Counted from the first letter of the stretch, positions 51,858 to 59,839 are shown. The stretch is 64,000 bases of DNA from Microbacterium sp. RURRCA19A (GCF_900156455.1 NZ_FTNQ01000002.1:186001-250000); one strand, 5' to 3'. Translations and numbers: made by a program. The notes: generated by a model not told the origin, from the sequence alone.

Positions 51858-52114
51858 AGCGTGATGCTATTCGAGGAGGTAGACACGCCGGGATCGCGCG
51901 TGACTTGGATTGCCGGATCCCTGAGGTAGGCGCCAGCGCCGAGCGTCATAACGACCAATCCCCGTCTCATGGCGAGAACGCCGCCGGGACGGCGGGAAAT
52001 GGTCACGACAAAGTGGTGCCGATCGCTCTGCTGAACGCCGCCAGGCGTGACATCAGGTGTCATCTCGCCGCGTTTCCGACAGCGGAGAGCAGGGAAGCTG
52101 TGGCCGGACCGCGG
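51858..52114. other. Gap upstream of the NTPase with TGAC/GTCA motifs
   Basis: 257 bp without a supportable gene. It contains GCGTGACTT (51898), CGTCATAACG (51953), GGTCACGAC (52001) and the palindrome TGACATCAGGTGTCA (52048-52062). It may hold the NTPase promoter and the right border of the island. Confidence 0.35.
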
Positions 52115-52480
52115 TCAGCCCAGCTCCTGCAACTCCGACGTCATCTCTCCACCCGCATCCCCCGTGTTGATCGTGCCCGTCGGCTCGAATAGCAGAGCCT
52201 GGACTTCGTCCGCGGCTTTCGGGCAGTGCTCGACGCCGCGGGGAACGACGAAGACGTCGTTCGGGCCGAGAACGACGTCGCGATCGCGGAGCTGGATGGT
52301 GAGCTCACCGGAGATGACCAGGAAGAGCTCGTCGGTGTCGGGGTGCGTGTGCCACACGAATTCCCCCTGCAGCTTGACGACCTTGACGTCGTAGTCGTTG
52401 ACGCTGGTCAGACGGTGCGGCTGCCAGTGCTCCGAGATCGTCGACAGCGCGTCGTGGATGTTGCGAACGTCGTCAGCCAT
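52115..52480 (-). CDS. Single-domain cupin protein
   Basis: 121 residues. Cupin motif 1 is FVWHTHPDTDELFLVISGEL with His-x-His and Glu, and motif 2 is NDVFVVPRGVEHCP, giving a 3-His/1-Glu metal site in a small beta barrel. Proteins of this length are common and have varied or unknown substrates. ATG at 52480; a minus-strand TACGCT box lies 7 nt upstream. It is the first clear backbone gene right of the island. The 234 bp to the SDR gene carry a hairpin terminator-like structure. Confidence 0.85.
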   Translation of the reverse strand: MADDVRNIHDALSTISEHWQPHRLTSVNDYDVKVVKLQGEFVWHTHPDTDELFLVISGELTIQLRDRDVVLGPNDVFVVPRGVEHCPKAADEVQALLFEPTGTINTGDAGGEMTSELQELG

Positions 52481-52569
52481 ACCTCCGAGCGTAGCCACGC
52501 TCCCCACCAAGTTCATCGCGCGGGTCGCCGCATCCCGAATCGTCACGCGGCCGCGCGGCATCCGGTCCT

Positions 52570-52590
52570 GCCCCGCCGCGGGGCATTTTT
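52570..52590 (+). terminator. Rho-independent-type hairpin
   Basis: Stem GCCCCG-CCG-CGGGGC followed by ATTTTT, one of very few T-runs in the window. It lies on the plus strand between the divergent cupin and SDR genes, where no plus-strand gene ends nearby, so it may be an attenuator in the SDR leader. Confidence 0.6.
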
Positions 52591-52714
52591 GAACCCCGCC
52601 CAATATCCATTCACGCGCATCCATCACCCGCGCACGGGCGTAGGCTCGAAGCACAAGGACGGACCGTCCGAGAAGATCTCCCGGCACCGCGCCCGCCCGG
52701 GAAGAAGGCCACCC

Positions 52715-53467
52715 ATGGCCCAGTACGACGTAGCGAACCGCTCGGCGATCGTGACGGGAGCGGGCAGCGGAATCGGCCGCTCGACCGCGCTCCTCCTGGC
52801 TCACAACGGCGCCGCCGTGGTCGTGAACGACCTCAACGCCGACAACGCGCACAAGGTCGTCGAAGAGATCCGCGCGGCCGGCGGCACGGCCGAGGCCTCG
52901 GTCGGCGACGCCACCGACAGCGCCTGGATCGCGTCGTCGGTCGAGCTCGCGAACACCCTCGCGCCCCTGCGCATCGGCGTCAACAACGCCGGCATCGGCG
53001 GCGCGGCCGCCCCGACCGCGGAGTACACCGACGAGGCCTGGGACAAGGTCATCGCGATCAACCTGAACGCGGTGTTCCGCAACATGAAGGCGCAGATCCC
53101 CTCGATCCTCGCGAACGGCGGCGGTTCGGTCGTCAACATCGCCTCGATCCTCGGCAGCGTCGGCTTCGCCACGTCGCCGGCGTACGTCGCCGCGAAGCAC
53201 GCCGTCGTCGGCATGACGAAGACCGCCGCGCTGGAGTACTCGGCGCAGGGCGTCCGCGTGAACTCCGTCGGCCCCGGCTTCATCGACACCCCGCTTCTCG
53301 ACGCCGTCGGTGACGACGTCAAGGAGTTCCTGGTCAGCAAGCACCCGATCGGCCGCCTCGGCAAGCCCGACGAGGTCGCGCACCTCATCGCCTTCCTCGC
53401 CAGCGACGCCGCGAGCTTCGTCACCGGCAGCTACCACCTCGTCGACGGCGGCTACACCGCCCTCTGA
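52715..53467 (+). CDS. Short-chain dehydrogenase/reductase
   Basis: 250 residues, classical SDR. Cofactor motif TGAGSGIGRS (about 14-23), NNAGIGG (90-96), catalytic Ser in NIASILGSVG, and YVAAK with Tyr about 157 and Lys about 161. Asp in VVNDLN after strand 2 suggests NAD rather than NADP. Ends with GSYHLVDGGYTAL, typical of the FabG/BDH group. Substrate unknown. ATG at 52715 with GAAGAAGG upstream. Confidence 0.9.
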   Translation: MAQYDVANRSAIVTGAGSGIGRSTALLLAHNGAAVVVNDLNADNAHKVVEEIRAAGGTAEASVGDATDSAWIASSVELANTLAPLRIGVNNAGIGGAAAPTAEYTDEAWDKVIAINLNAVFRNMKAQIPSILANGGGSVVNIASILGSVGFATSPAYVAAKHAVVGMTKTAALEYSAQGVRVNSVGPGFIDTPLLDAVGDDVKEFLVSKHPIGRLGKPDEVAHLIAFLASDAASFVTGSYHLVDGGYTAL

Positions 53468-53502
53468 CACGGGATGCCGCGCGGCCCGACCCTCGGGTGG
53501 GG

Positions 53503-54249
53503 TCAGGGCCGCGCGAGCTCCTCGAACTCCCCGTCGGGAAGCGCCACCCAGCCCTCACGGCGCGCGATCTCGAGATCCTCCGCCGTCGGCCGGGAAACGC
53601 GGCCGAGGGCCGCCGCCCGGGTCGCCAGTGCGGCGATCATCGCGTCGAACGCATCGGCGGATGCCACCGCGACCTCCGCGAACGGACCGGCGTCGAACCA
53701 CGGCGCGCGCCGCTGGAGCGCGGCGAGCAGAACCGCCCGGCGGGTGGCATCCACGCGGTATTTCGCGGTGTCGAAACCCCAGATCCGGAGCGCGCCGCCG
53801 GGGTACACCTCGAACAGGCGCCCCTCCCCCGCACGGTCGACGGGGAAGCCGCCGACCGCGAGTCGGCGCAGCAGTCCCGCGCCGCGCAGCGCCGTCACGC
53901 CGAGGCGGTCGGTCGAGACGCTCAGCGGCCAGCGTCCGATCCGTTCGCGCACCACGACGTCGGTGCGCCGGTAGACCAGGCCGCGGCGCCAGTCGGCGCC
54001 CCCGTCGACGGGGCCGAGCTCGGGCTCGCCGGCGACGTGATGCGCGCGCACGAAGTCGACGAACGCGTCGGGCCAGCCGAGCGGACAGTCCAGCCCCAGC
54101 CACCCGTCGTCGCCGAGGGATGCCACGATCGTGACGTCGTCGACGCCCACCTCGAGCCGCGCGAGGCGGGCGCCGCCGCCCGACCAGACGATCTCGGCGA
54201 GGGCGGTGCCGGGCACCCCGGCGGCCAGGTCGACGCCGATCGTTCTCAT
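53503..54249 (-). CDS. DUF429-family protein
   Basis: 248 residues. RTIGVDLAAG at the N-terminus and GLDCPLGWPDAFVDFVRAH, YRRTD and FEVYPGGALRIWG are characteristic of DUF429, a predicted RNase H-like nuclease fold whose acidic residues (Asp7, Asp in DCPLG) are retained. Biological role not known. A minus-strand TAGCTT box 6 nt before the ATG (54256-54261) suggests leaderless expression. It is convergent with the SDR gene. Confidence 0.82.
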   Translation of the reverse strand: MRTIGVDLAAGVPGTALAEIVWSGGGARLARLEVGVDDVTIVASLGDDGWLGLDCPLGWPDAFVDFVRAHHVAGEPELGPVDGGADWRRGLVYRRTDVVVRERIGRWPLSVSTDRLGVTALRGAGLLRRLAVGGFPVDRAGEGRLFEVYPGGALRIWGFDTAKYRVDATRRAVLLAALQRRAPWFDAGPFAEVAVASADAFDAMIAALATRAAALGRVSRPTAEDLEIARREGWVALPDGEFEELARP

Positions 54250-54315
54250 CCCCGCAAGCTACGCGGGGCGCCCGACATCGTGGCCCCCGCCCCGCGAACC
54301 TGCGAGGATCGACCC

Positions 54316-54690
54316 ATGCCGGCCGACGACGAACTCCCCGACTCCCTCGAGCCGGGGCTGAACGTGCCGCCGCGGGATCAGCCCCCCGCACCCCCGACGC
54401 CGAAGGGCGACCTGCGCGCCGTGTCGATCATCGCGATCGTCACGGGCGTGATCGTGGTCGGCTGGCACATCTTCCTGGTGTCGGTCAGCGCTGTCGCCGA
54501 ACTCGACCAGTTCCTCTGGATCCAGCTGGGCATCTGGGTCCTGGCACTGGTGTCGTTCGTGCTCGGCATCCTGAGTCTGAACGCGCGCATGGCGCGTGAA
54601 CTGGCCGCCGCCGGCTTCATCTCGGGCGTCGCGGCGTTCCTGCTGTCGATCTCGATCGGTCTGCTCGGCGGAGCGCTCTTCCTGAACTGA
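54316..54690 (+). CDS. Small membrane protein of unknown function
   Basis: 124 residues. A Pro-rich acidic N-terminus (PPRDQPPAPPTPKGD) is followed by three helices: SIIAIVTGVIVVGWHIFLVS, LWIQLGIWVLALVSFVLGIL and FISGVAAFLLSISIGLLGGA. This resembles DUF4190-type proteins. Divergent from the DUF429 gene. No further function can be offered. Confidence 0.7.
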   Translation: MPADDELPDSLEPGLNVPPRDQPPAPPTPKGDLRAVSIIAIVTGVIVVGWHIFLVSVSAVAELDQFLWIQLGIWVLALVSFVLGILSLNARMARELAAAGFISGVAAFLLSISIGLLGGALFLN

Positions 54691-54732
54691 CGTCGCGGCC
54701 GGCCGCGCCCGCGCCTCCTCCCCCCTCCGATC

Positions 54733-54788
54733 GAGTGTCCAAGACACGCCGCATGGCGCAGCGTCGATGCGGCGTGTCCTGGACACTC
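54733..54788. repeat. Dispersed palindromic repeat, copy 9 (subtype A)
   Basis: 21-bp arms beginning GAGTGTCCAAGACACGCCGC with one G/T wobble, at 54733-54753 and 54768-54788. Centre reads TGGCGC-like as in other subtype A copies. It lies between two plus-strand genes. Confidence 0.92.
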
Positions 54789-54847
54789 AACCGCCGGCAC
54801 CCGCACGCCCGCGGAATGCGCGAGGGTGCGCGACGGTTCGGGAGAGC

Positions 54848-55714
54848 ATGACCGACGCCCTCGAGCGCGCCCTCGCCTCCCTCGACGTGCGCACCGGCTC
54901 GACCCGGCGCCACACCCTCTCCGCGGGCGGCGACATCGTTCTGCCGACCGGTGCGGCGACGCTGGTCTATCTGGTGTCGGGAGAGATCACGGGCGATCTC
55001 TCCGGCGGGGCCGGCTGCGAAGTCGACGCCCCGACCGGCGACGGACGCCGCGTCCGCGGGCGACGCACGCTCCTCGCGGGTGATGCGGTGATGTCCCTCG
55101 GATGCCGCGCGCTCGTGCTCTCGTCGCAGTCCGGCGCCGAGGTGGTCGTCGTCACCGCCGAGATCACGCCGTCCGAGGTGGTGGCATCCCTCCCCGGTAC
55201 CGTGCTGGTCACCGGATTCGCCGGCCTCGAACCCGCGGCCGCGGCGCTGGCCGGGAACCTCGGCCCTCACCCGGGCGCGCTGTCGTGCGAACGGCCCGGC
55301 GACTCGGTCGTCTGCCGGTCCATGATCCGCTCGGTGCTGCTGTCAGCCGTTCGGGCATGGGCCTCGTCGGGTACCTGGCCGGCACCGATCGCCGATCGGT
55401 TCCTCGCGCGCGTCGCTGCCGCAGTCGAAGCCGACCCGGGCCGCGACTGGACGATCGACCACCTGGCATCCCTGGCCGCGATGTCGCGGACCGTGTTTGC
55501 CGAGCGTTTCCGTGAAGCGATGGGAAGCTCACCCGCGGGGTACGTGACCGAAGTCCGCGTCCGCGAAGCCCAGCGGCGGCTCGAGGCGGGAGCCTCCGTG
55601 TCGGAGGTCTCGCGCGCCCTCGGTTACGCCAGCGACGAGGGGTTCCGCCGCGCGTTCCGCCGCCGCACCGGCGTCGCACCGTCGGCCTGGCGAGCGCACG
55701 CGGTCACGGCGTAG
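54848..55714 (+). CDS. AraC-family transcriptional regulator
   Basis: 288 residues. N-terminal cupin-like effector domain (about 1-160, VLPTGAATLVYLVSGEITGD) and C-terminal double HTH: WTIDHLASLAAMSRTVFAERF and VSEVSRALGYASDEGFRRAF, ending TGVAPSAWR. The ATG at 54848 follows GGAGAGC. It is convergent with an MFS exporter gene; AraC proteins with this N-domain commonly activate an adjacent exporter, and two direct repeats 21 bp apart lie in that gene's promoter. Confidence 0.9.
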   Translation: MTDALERALASLDVRTGSTRRHTLSAGGDIVLPTGAATLVYLVSGEITGDLSGGAGCEVDAPTGDGRRVRGRRTLLAGDAVMSLGCRALVLSSQSGAEVVVVTAEITPSEVVASLPGTVLVTGFAGLEPAAAALAGNLGPHPGALSCERPGDSVVCRSMIRSVLLSAVRAWASSGTWPAPIADRFLARVAAAVEADPGRDWTIDHLASLAAMSRTVFAERFREAMGSSPAGYVTEVRVREAQRRLEAGASVSEVSRALGYASDEGFRRAFRRRTGVAPSAWRAHAVTA

Positions 55715-55737
55715 GCCCACCCGACGCGCCCGATTCG

Positions 55738-55788
55738 GTGTTCAGGACACGCGGACCGGGAACCGCCGCATCCGCGTGTCCTGGGCAC
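55738..55788. repeat. Dispersed palindromic repeat, copy 10 (subtype B)
   Basis: Arms GTGTTCAGGACACGCGGA and TCCGCGTGTCCTGGGCAC with two mismatches and a 15-nt centre. It sits between convergent araC and MFS genes and ends exactly one base before the MFS stop codon. Confidence 0.88.
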
Positions 55789-56988
55789 TCAGCGAGGGAT
55801 ACCGGCGGCACCCCGGCGCCGCATCGACAGCCCGAACAGCGCGGCGCCGACGAGGAGCAGCAGGATGCCGATGGCATCCACCGTCTCGATCCCGGCCGTG
55901 TCGACGAGGAGCCCTCCGACGCCCGCGGCGATCGCGATCGCGAGCTGGAAACCCGTGACCACGAGGCTCCCGCCGGCCTCGAGACGGTCGGGCATGCGCT
56001 TGCCGACCCACGTGTTCACGATGATCAGCCACGAGGAGAAGAAGAAGCCCCAGATCACGACGGCGACGGCGACCGCCGCGAGCGTACCGGGCAGGAGAAG
56101 GACGACCGCGATCGCGGCGGCGATCACCACCGGACCGGCGACCGCGAGCCGCCCGAACGCCCGATCGACGACCATGCCGACCACGATGTTGCCGACGAAC
56201 CCGCCGACACCGAAGGCGGCGAGGAGCAGCACGACGGTTCCGGGTTCGATGTCGGGCATCCGTTCGAGCGAGAGACGCACGTACGTGTAGGCGAGGAAGT
56301 GGCCGAGGACCACCAGCACGTGGCCGACCATCCCGACGAGAGTGCCGGGCCGGAGCAGGGTGTCGCCGAGGATCCGGAGGCTCGACACCGTCACCGCCGG
56401 TACCGGAGGCAGCACCGCGCGGACCGCGACGCCCACGACCGCGGTGGCGACGCCGACGACGAGGAACGTCACCCGCCAGTCGAGCAGCTCGCTGAGGGCG
56501 ACGCCGAGCGGCACACCCGCGACCGTGGCCAGCGACAGACCCGCCGACGTGAACATCACGGCCCGGCCGATACGTCCCGGGGCGGCCAGCGTCGCCGCCG
56601 CGAGGATCGACATCGACCAGAACGTACTGATCGCCGCGCCGAGCAGGAACCGCGCCACGAGGATCGCGGCCAAGCTCGGCGCGAGGGCGACGACGACGCT
56701 GGAGACCGCGGCGGCCGCCGCCGCACCGGTCAGCAGCAGGCGCCGGTCGAGGCGGGGCACCAGGATGCCGATCGTCGGGGCGACCAGGAGCCCGGCCAAC
56801 GCCGTGACGGTCACCGTCTGTCCCGCTTGGCCCGGGCTGATCCCGAGGCTCGCGGCCATCTCGGTGAGCACGCCGTTCGGCAGGAACTCGGCGGTGACGA
56901 GCAGGAAGCTCAGGAGCATGAGGACGACGAGTCCGCCGTACCTCGTGGGCGACGGTGCGGTCACGGGGACCGGGGCAGTGGTGGTCAT
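55789..56988 (-). CDS. MFS exporter, DHA1 type
   Basis: 399 residues with twelve predicted helices. LVTAEFLPNGVLTEMAASLG in helix 1, and LVPRLDRRLLLTGAAAAAAV in the loop 2-3 region, are as in sugar/arabinose efflux and chloramphenicol-type exporters of the DHA1 family. The substrate cannot be inferred. ATG at 56988. Upstream (57025-57057) are two direct repeats likely bound by the neighbouring AraC regulator. Confidence 0.88.
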   Translation of the reverse strand: MTTTAPVPVTAPSPTRYGGLVVLMLLSFLLVTAEFLPNGVLTEMAASLGISPGQAGQTVTVTALAGLLVAPTIGILVPRLDRRLLLTGAAAAAAVSSVVVALAPSLAAILVARFLLGAAISTFWSMSILAAATLAAPGRIGRAVMFTSAGLSLATVAGVPLGVALSELLDWRVTFLVVGVATAVVGVAVRAVLPPVPAVTVSSLRILGDTLLRPGTLVGMVGHVLVVLGHFLAYTYVRLSLERMPDIEPGTVVLLLAAFGVGGFVGNIVVGMVVDRAFGRLAVAGPVVIAAAIAVVLLLPGTLAAVAVAVVIWGFFFSSWLIIVNTWVGKRMPDRLEAGGSLVVTGFQLAIAIAAGVGGLLVDTAGIETVDAIGILLLLVGAALFGLSMRRRGAAGIPR

Positions 56989-57024
56989 GCTCCGATGCTC
57001 GCGGGCGGTGGGTTCCGGCGCCCG

Positions 57025-57057
57025 ACCGATCGTCCGCGGCATCCCACCGATCGTCCG
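57025..57057. promoter_or_regulatory. Direct repeats in the MFS promoter, likely AraC sites
   Basis: ACCGATCGTCCG at 57025-57036 and again at 57046-57057, exactly 21 bp apart (two helical turns), 37-69 bp before the MFS start. Tandem half-sites with this spacing are the normal AraC arrangement. Confidence 0.6.
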
Positions 57058-57102
57058 GGGGTTGCCGTCGCGCGCGGCGATTCTGCGGCTGCGCGAGCCG
57101 TC

Positions 57103-57158
57103 GAGTGTCCAAGACACGCCGTGTGGCGCGGTGCAGATACGGCGTGTCTTGGACACTC
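57103..57158. repeat. Dispersed palindromic repeat, copy 11 (subtype A)
   Basis: Perfect 19-bp arms beginning GAGTGTCCAAGACACGCCG at 57103-57121 and its complement at 57140-57158, 18-nt centre. It lies between the start of the MFS gene and the end of the citrate synthase gene, both on the minus strand. Confidence 0.93.
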
Positions 57159-57197
57159 AATGTCATGGGGCGCGCGAACCGCACTCACCGCAGCGAC

Positions 57198-58292
57198 CTA
57201 CGCGAGCGGCCGCCCGACGTACCGCGCGGACGGGCGGATGATCTTCGGGTCGCGGGCCTGCTCGAGCACGTGCGCGGTCCAGCCCACGGTCCGGGCCAGG
57301 GCGAAGGTGGGCGTGAACATCTCGGGCGGGATGCCGCACTCCTCCATCACGACGGCGGCGTAGAACTCCACGTTGGCGTGCAGCGGGCGGTCGGGCTTGT
57401 GCCGGGCGAGGAGCCGTTCGGCCGTGCCCTGGAACGCCAGCGCCTGCGCGACCCGCGGGCCCCCGAAGCCCTCCGCGACCTCGCGAAGCAGCGCGGACCG
57501 CGGGTCGGTCGTGCGGTACACCGCGTGACCGAAACCCATCAGCCGACGGCCGGCGGTGAGCTCCGCGCCGATCCACGCCTCGGGGTCGTCGCCCGCGCGA
57601 TCGAGGCTCTCCAGCGCCCGCGCGGGCGCTCCGCCGTGCAGCGGTCCGGACAGGGCGCCGAGCGCGCCGGTGAGGCACGCGGCCATGTCGGCACCGGTCG
57701 AGGCGATGACCCGCGCGGTGAACGTCGAGGCGTTGAAACCGTGGTCCATCGCGGCGATGAGGTACGCCGTGAGCGCCCGTTCGTGCGCGGGATCGGGATG
57801 GATGCCGGTGAGCGCGGCGAGGTAGCCGGACACGACCGGCCCCGTCGGCCCGGGATCCTCGCCGCGGGCGACGGCGGCGATCACGCGCGGTGCGACCGCC
57901 GCGAACGCGATCGCGTCGTCGAGGCGCGCGTCCTCATCGAGGTCGTACAGCGGACGCGTGCCCCGGGCGGATGCCAGCAGCGGCCACGCCGCGCGCAGCG
58001 CGGTGAGCGGATCGTCGGTGCGGGCCACGACGGCGTCGACGACGGCGTCGACCGCGGGATGCGCGGCGGCCGCGGCGACGCGGTCGAGGAAGGAGGCCCG
58101 GGTGGTGGCATCCGGAAGCTCCCCGACGACCAGCAGCTGCCAGACGTCTTCGAACGTGCGGTCGCGCGCGAGGTCGACCGCGGGGATTCCGCGGTAGTGG
58201 TACATCCCGGCCTCGCCGTCGACGTCGCCGATGGCGGTTTCGGCCGCGACGACCCCGGTCAGGCCGCGGGGGACATCGATCAGCTCGCTCAT
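57198..58292 (-). CDS. Citrate synthase/2-methylcitrate synthase family protein
   Basis: 364 residues, the length of type II-like short citrate synthases. The first catalytic His is in GPLHGGAPARAL, the second in LMGFGHAVYRTTDPR, and the third acid is Glu in HANVEFYAAVVMEE where nearly all family members have Asp (NVDFYSG). The Arg in ARTVGWTAH is present. It would condense acetyl- or propionyl-CoA with oxaloacetate, but the Asp-to-Glu change may lower activity. Head-to-head with a second family member that has an HTH. Confidence 0.85.
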   Translation of the reverse strand: MSELIDVPRGLTGVVAAETAIGDVDGEAGMYHYRGIPAVDLARDRTFEDVWQLLVVGELPDATTRASFLDRVAAAAAHPAVDAVVDAVVARTDDPLTALRAAWPLLASARGTRPLYDLDEDARLDDAIAFAAVAPRVIAAVARGEDPGPTGPVVSGYLAALTGIHPDPAHERALTAYLIAAMDHGFNASTFTARVIASTGADMAACLTGALGALSGPLHGGAPARALESLDRAGDDPEAWIGAELTAGRRLMGFGHAVYRTTDPRSALLREVAEGFGGPRVAQALAFQGTAERLLARHKPDRPLHANVEFYAAVVMEECGIPPEMFTPTFALARTVGWTAHVLEQARDPKIIRPSARYVGRPLA

Positions 58293-58330
58293 GCGCTCAG
58301 TGTGCGAACATGACGAACACACCGTCAACG

Positions 58331-58343
58331 TTGATCGGATCAA
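58331..58343. promoter_or_regulatory. Palindrome between the divergent citrate synthase genes
   Basis: TTGATCGGATCAA, perfect 6-bp arms around one G, overlapping a second palindrome TCAACGTTGA (58325-58334). On the minus strand TTGACG there could be a -35. It lies in the only control region of both genes and may bind the HTH-citrate synthase. Confidence 0.5.
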
Positions 58344-58344
58344 T

Positions 58345-59523
58345 GTGCTTGCCTCCCTCCCCCGTCTCACCGCCGTCCAAGCCGCCGCGCGCCTCGGCGT
58401 CAAGCCGGCGACGCTGTACGCCTACGTCTCGCGGGGGCTGCTCGCGCGCACCCGCGACGCGAGCGGGTCGACGTTCGACGCGCTCGAGGTCGAGGCGTTC
58501 GCCGCCGCGCGTCGCCGCACGGCCGCACAGCCGACACGTCCGACGACCGGGATGCCGCTGGGCGTCATCCGCACCGACATCGCCGACATCGAGGACGACG
58601 AGCTGCTCTACCGGGGGCGGCGTGCGCGCGACCTGATCGACCGGCCGTTCGCCGAGGTCGTCGCGTGGCTGTGGGACGACGCGCGAGTCGACGCCCCCGA
58701 CACCGCGATCGGCAGCGCCCGGGCGATGGTGCAGGCGCTCCCGCTGCACGCCGGGGCGATGGACCGTCTGCGTGCGGCGCTGACGGGGTTCGCCGCCGAC
58801 GATCCGCTCCGCCGGGATGCGACCGCGGAGACCGCCCACCGCATCGGCTGGACGCTGCTCACCGGACTCCCCGTCGCCCTGGGTGGTCACCCCCACACCG
58901 ATCTCGCCCGCGCGCTCGTCGGCGCCTGGACACCCGCTCCGACGGACGCCGTCGTCACGGCCGTCAACGCCGCGCTCGTGCTGCTCATCGACCATGATCT
59001 GGCGGTGTCGACGTTCGCGGCCCGAGCCGCGGCATCCGCCCGCGCGGACGCGTACGCCGCCGTCAGCGCCGCGCTCGGTGCGGCCGACTCCCCGCTGCAC
59101 ATCTCCGCGGCCACCCGCACGGCGCGCCTCCTCACCCGGGTGCGCCGGGGCATGGAACCCGAACGGGCACTGGCCGAGGCGCTGCAGGACGGCAGCGGCA
59201 TCCCGGGCTTCGGTCACCCGCTTTACCGTGGCGTCGACGATCGCGCCGACGCCCTGTTCCCGCTCCTCACCGACCTGCCGGACGGGGAGGGGACGATGGA
59301 TGCCGTGCGCCGGCTCCGCACGGCCGTCGCTGACCGTGCACGCCTCGCGCCGAACGTCGACTTCGCGCTGGCCGCCCTCGCCTCGGCCGCGCGGCTGCCC
59401 GAGGACGCCCCCGCCACCGTGTTCGTCGTGGGCCGGACGGCCGGGTGGATCGCGCACATCGCCGCCGAGTACGCCGAGCCCGCGATGCGGCTTCGACCCC
59501 GCGGCGAGTACGTCGGGCCGTGA
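58345..59523 (+). CDS. Citrate synthase family protein with N-terminal helix-turn-helix
   Basis: 392 residues from GTG 58345. Residues about 5-50 read LTAVQAAARLGVKPATLYAYVSRGLL, a MerR/excisionase-type HTH, followed by a citrate synthase fold. Catalytic residues: His in DSPLHISAATRT (the usual Gly-Gly after it is replaced), His in GFGHPLYRGVDDR, Asp in APNVDFALAALAS, Arg in GRTAGWIAH. An ATG at 58291 is in frame but would overlap the divergent start codon, so the GTG is preferred. Could act as regulator, as a partner subunit of the neighbour, or both. Confidence 0.75.
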   Translation: MLASLPRLTAVQAAARLGVKPATLYAYVSRGLLARTRDASGSTFDALEVEAFAAARRRTAAQPTRPTTGMPLGVIRTDIADIEDDELLYRGRRARDLIDRPFAEVVAWLWDDARVDAPDTAIGSARAMVQALPLHAGAMDRLRAALTGFAADDPLRRDATAETAHRIGWTLLTGLPVALGGHPHTDLARALVGAWTPAPTDAVVTAVNAALVLLIDHDLAVSTFAARAAASARADAYAAVSAALGAADSPLHISAATRTARLLTRVRRGMEPERALAEALQDGSGIPGFGHPLYRGVDDRADALFPLLTDLPDGEGTMDAVRRLRTAVADRARLAPNVDFALAALASAARLPEDAPATVFVVGRTAGWIAHIAAEYAEPAMRLRPRGEYVGP

Positions 59524-59567
59524 AGTTCCGGCGGGTGCGGGTGAAAGCATCCACCTGAACCTCCGTC

Positions 59568-59587
59568 CTAGCCAGGAATCTGGCTAG
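59568..59587. promoter_or_regulatory. Operator of the toxin-antitoxin pair
   Basis: CTAGCCAGGAATCTGGCTAG, perfect 8-bp arms around GAAT. A TAGCTT -10 box (59585-59590) overlaps its right end, 6 nt before the antitoxin ATG; binding of antitoxin or complex would shut the promoter. Confidence 0.75.
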
Positions 59588-59596
59588 CTTGCCCGC

Positions 59597-59839
59597 ATGA
59601 TGTACAACGTCCTGGAGGCACGAAACCGCCTCTCACAGCTCATCGCCGATGCCGAGTCCGGGATCGAAGTCACGATCGCGCGGCGCGGAACCCCCGTCGC
59701 CCGGATCGTGCGCATCGACGACGCGCCTTCGCGGGCGACGAACGCGTTCGCGCGGTGGCTGGAGGAGAACCCGCTGACACCCCAGCGAGCGCGGCCGGTC
59801 GACGAGATCGAGGCGCTCATCGCCGAGAACAGGGCGTGA
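59597..59839 (+). CDS. vapB: Phd/YefM-type antitoxin
   Basis: 80 residues. YNVLEARNRLSQLIADAESG and VTIARRGTPVARIVRI form the Phd/YefM DNA-binding fold, and the C-terminal half (RWLEENPLTPQRARPVDEIE) would wrap the toxin. Leaderless-type promoter with operator directly upstream. The stop overlaps the toxin start (GTGA), giving the coupled antitoxin-first order. Confidence 0.88.
   Translation: MMYNVLEARNRLSQLIADAESGIEVTIARRGTPVARIVRIDDAPSRATNAFARWLEENPLTPQRARPVDEIEALIAENRA

Noticed and set aside
55738..57363. 541-codon plus-strand frame opposite the MFS gene
   Set aside because: Shadow of the exporter gene; Arg/Asp/His-rich and starts in a repeat.
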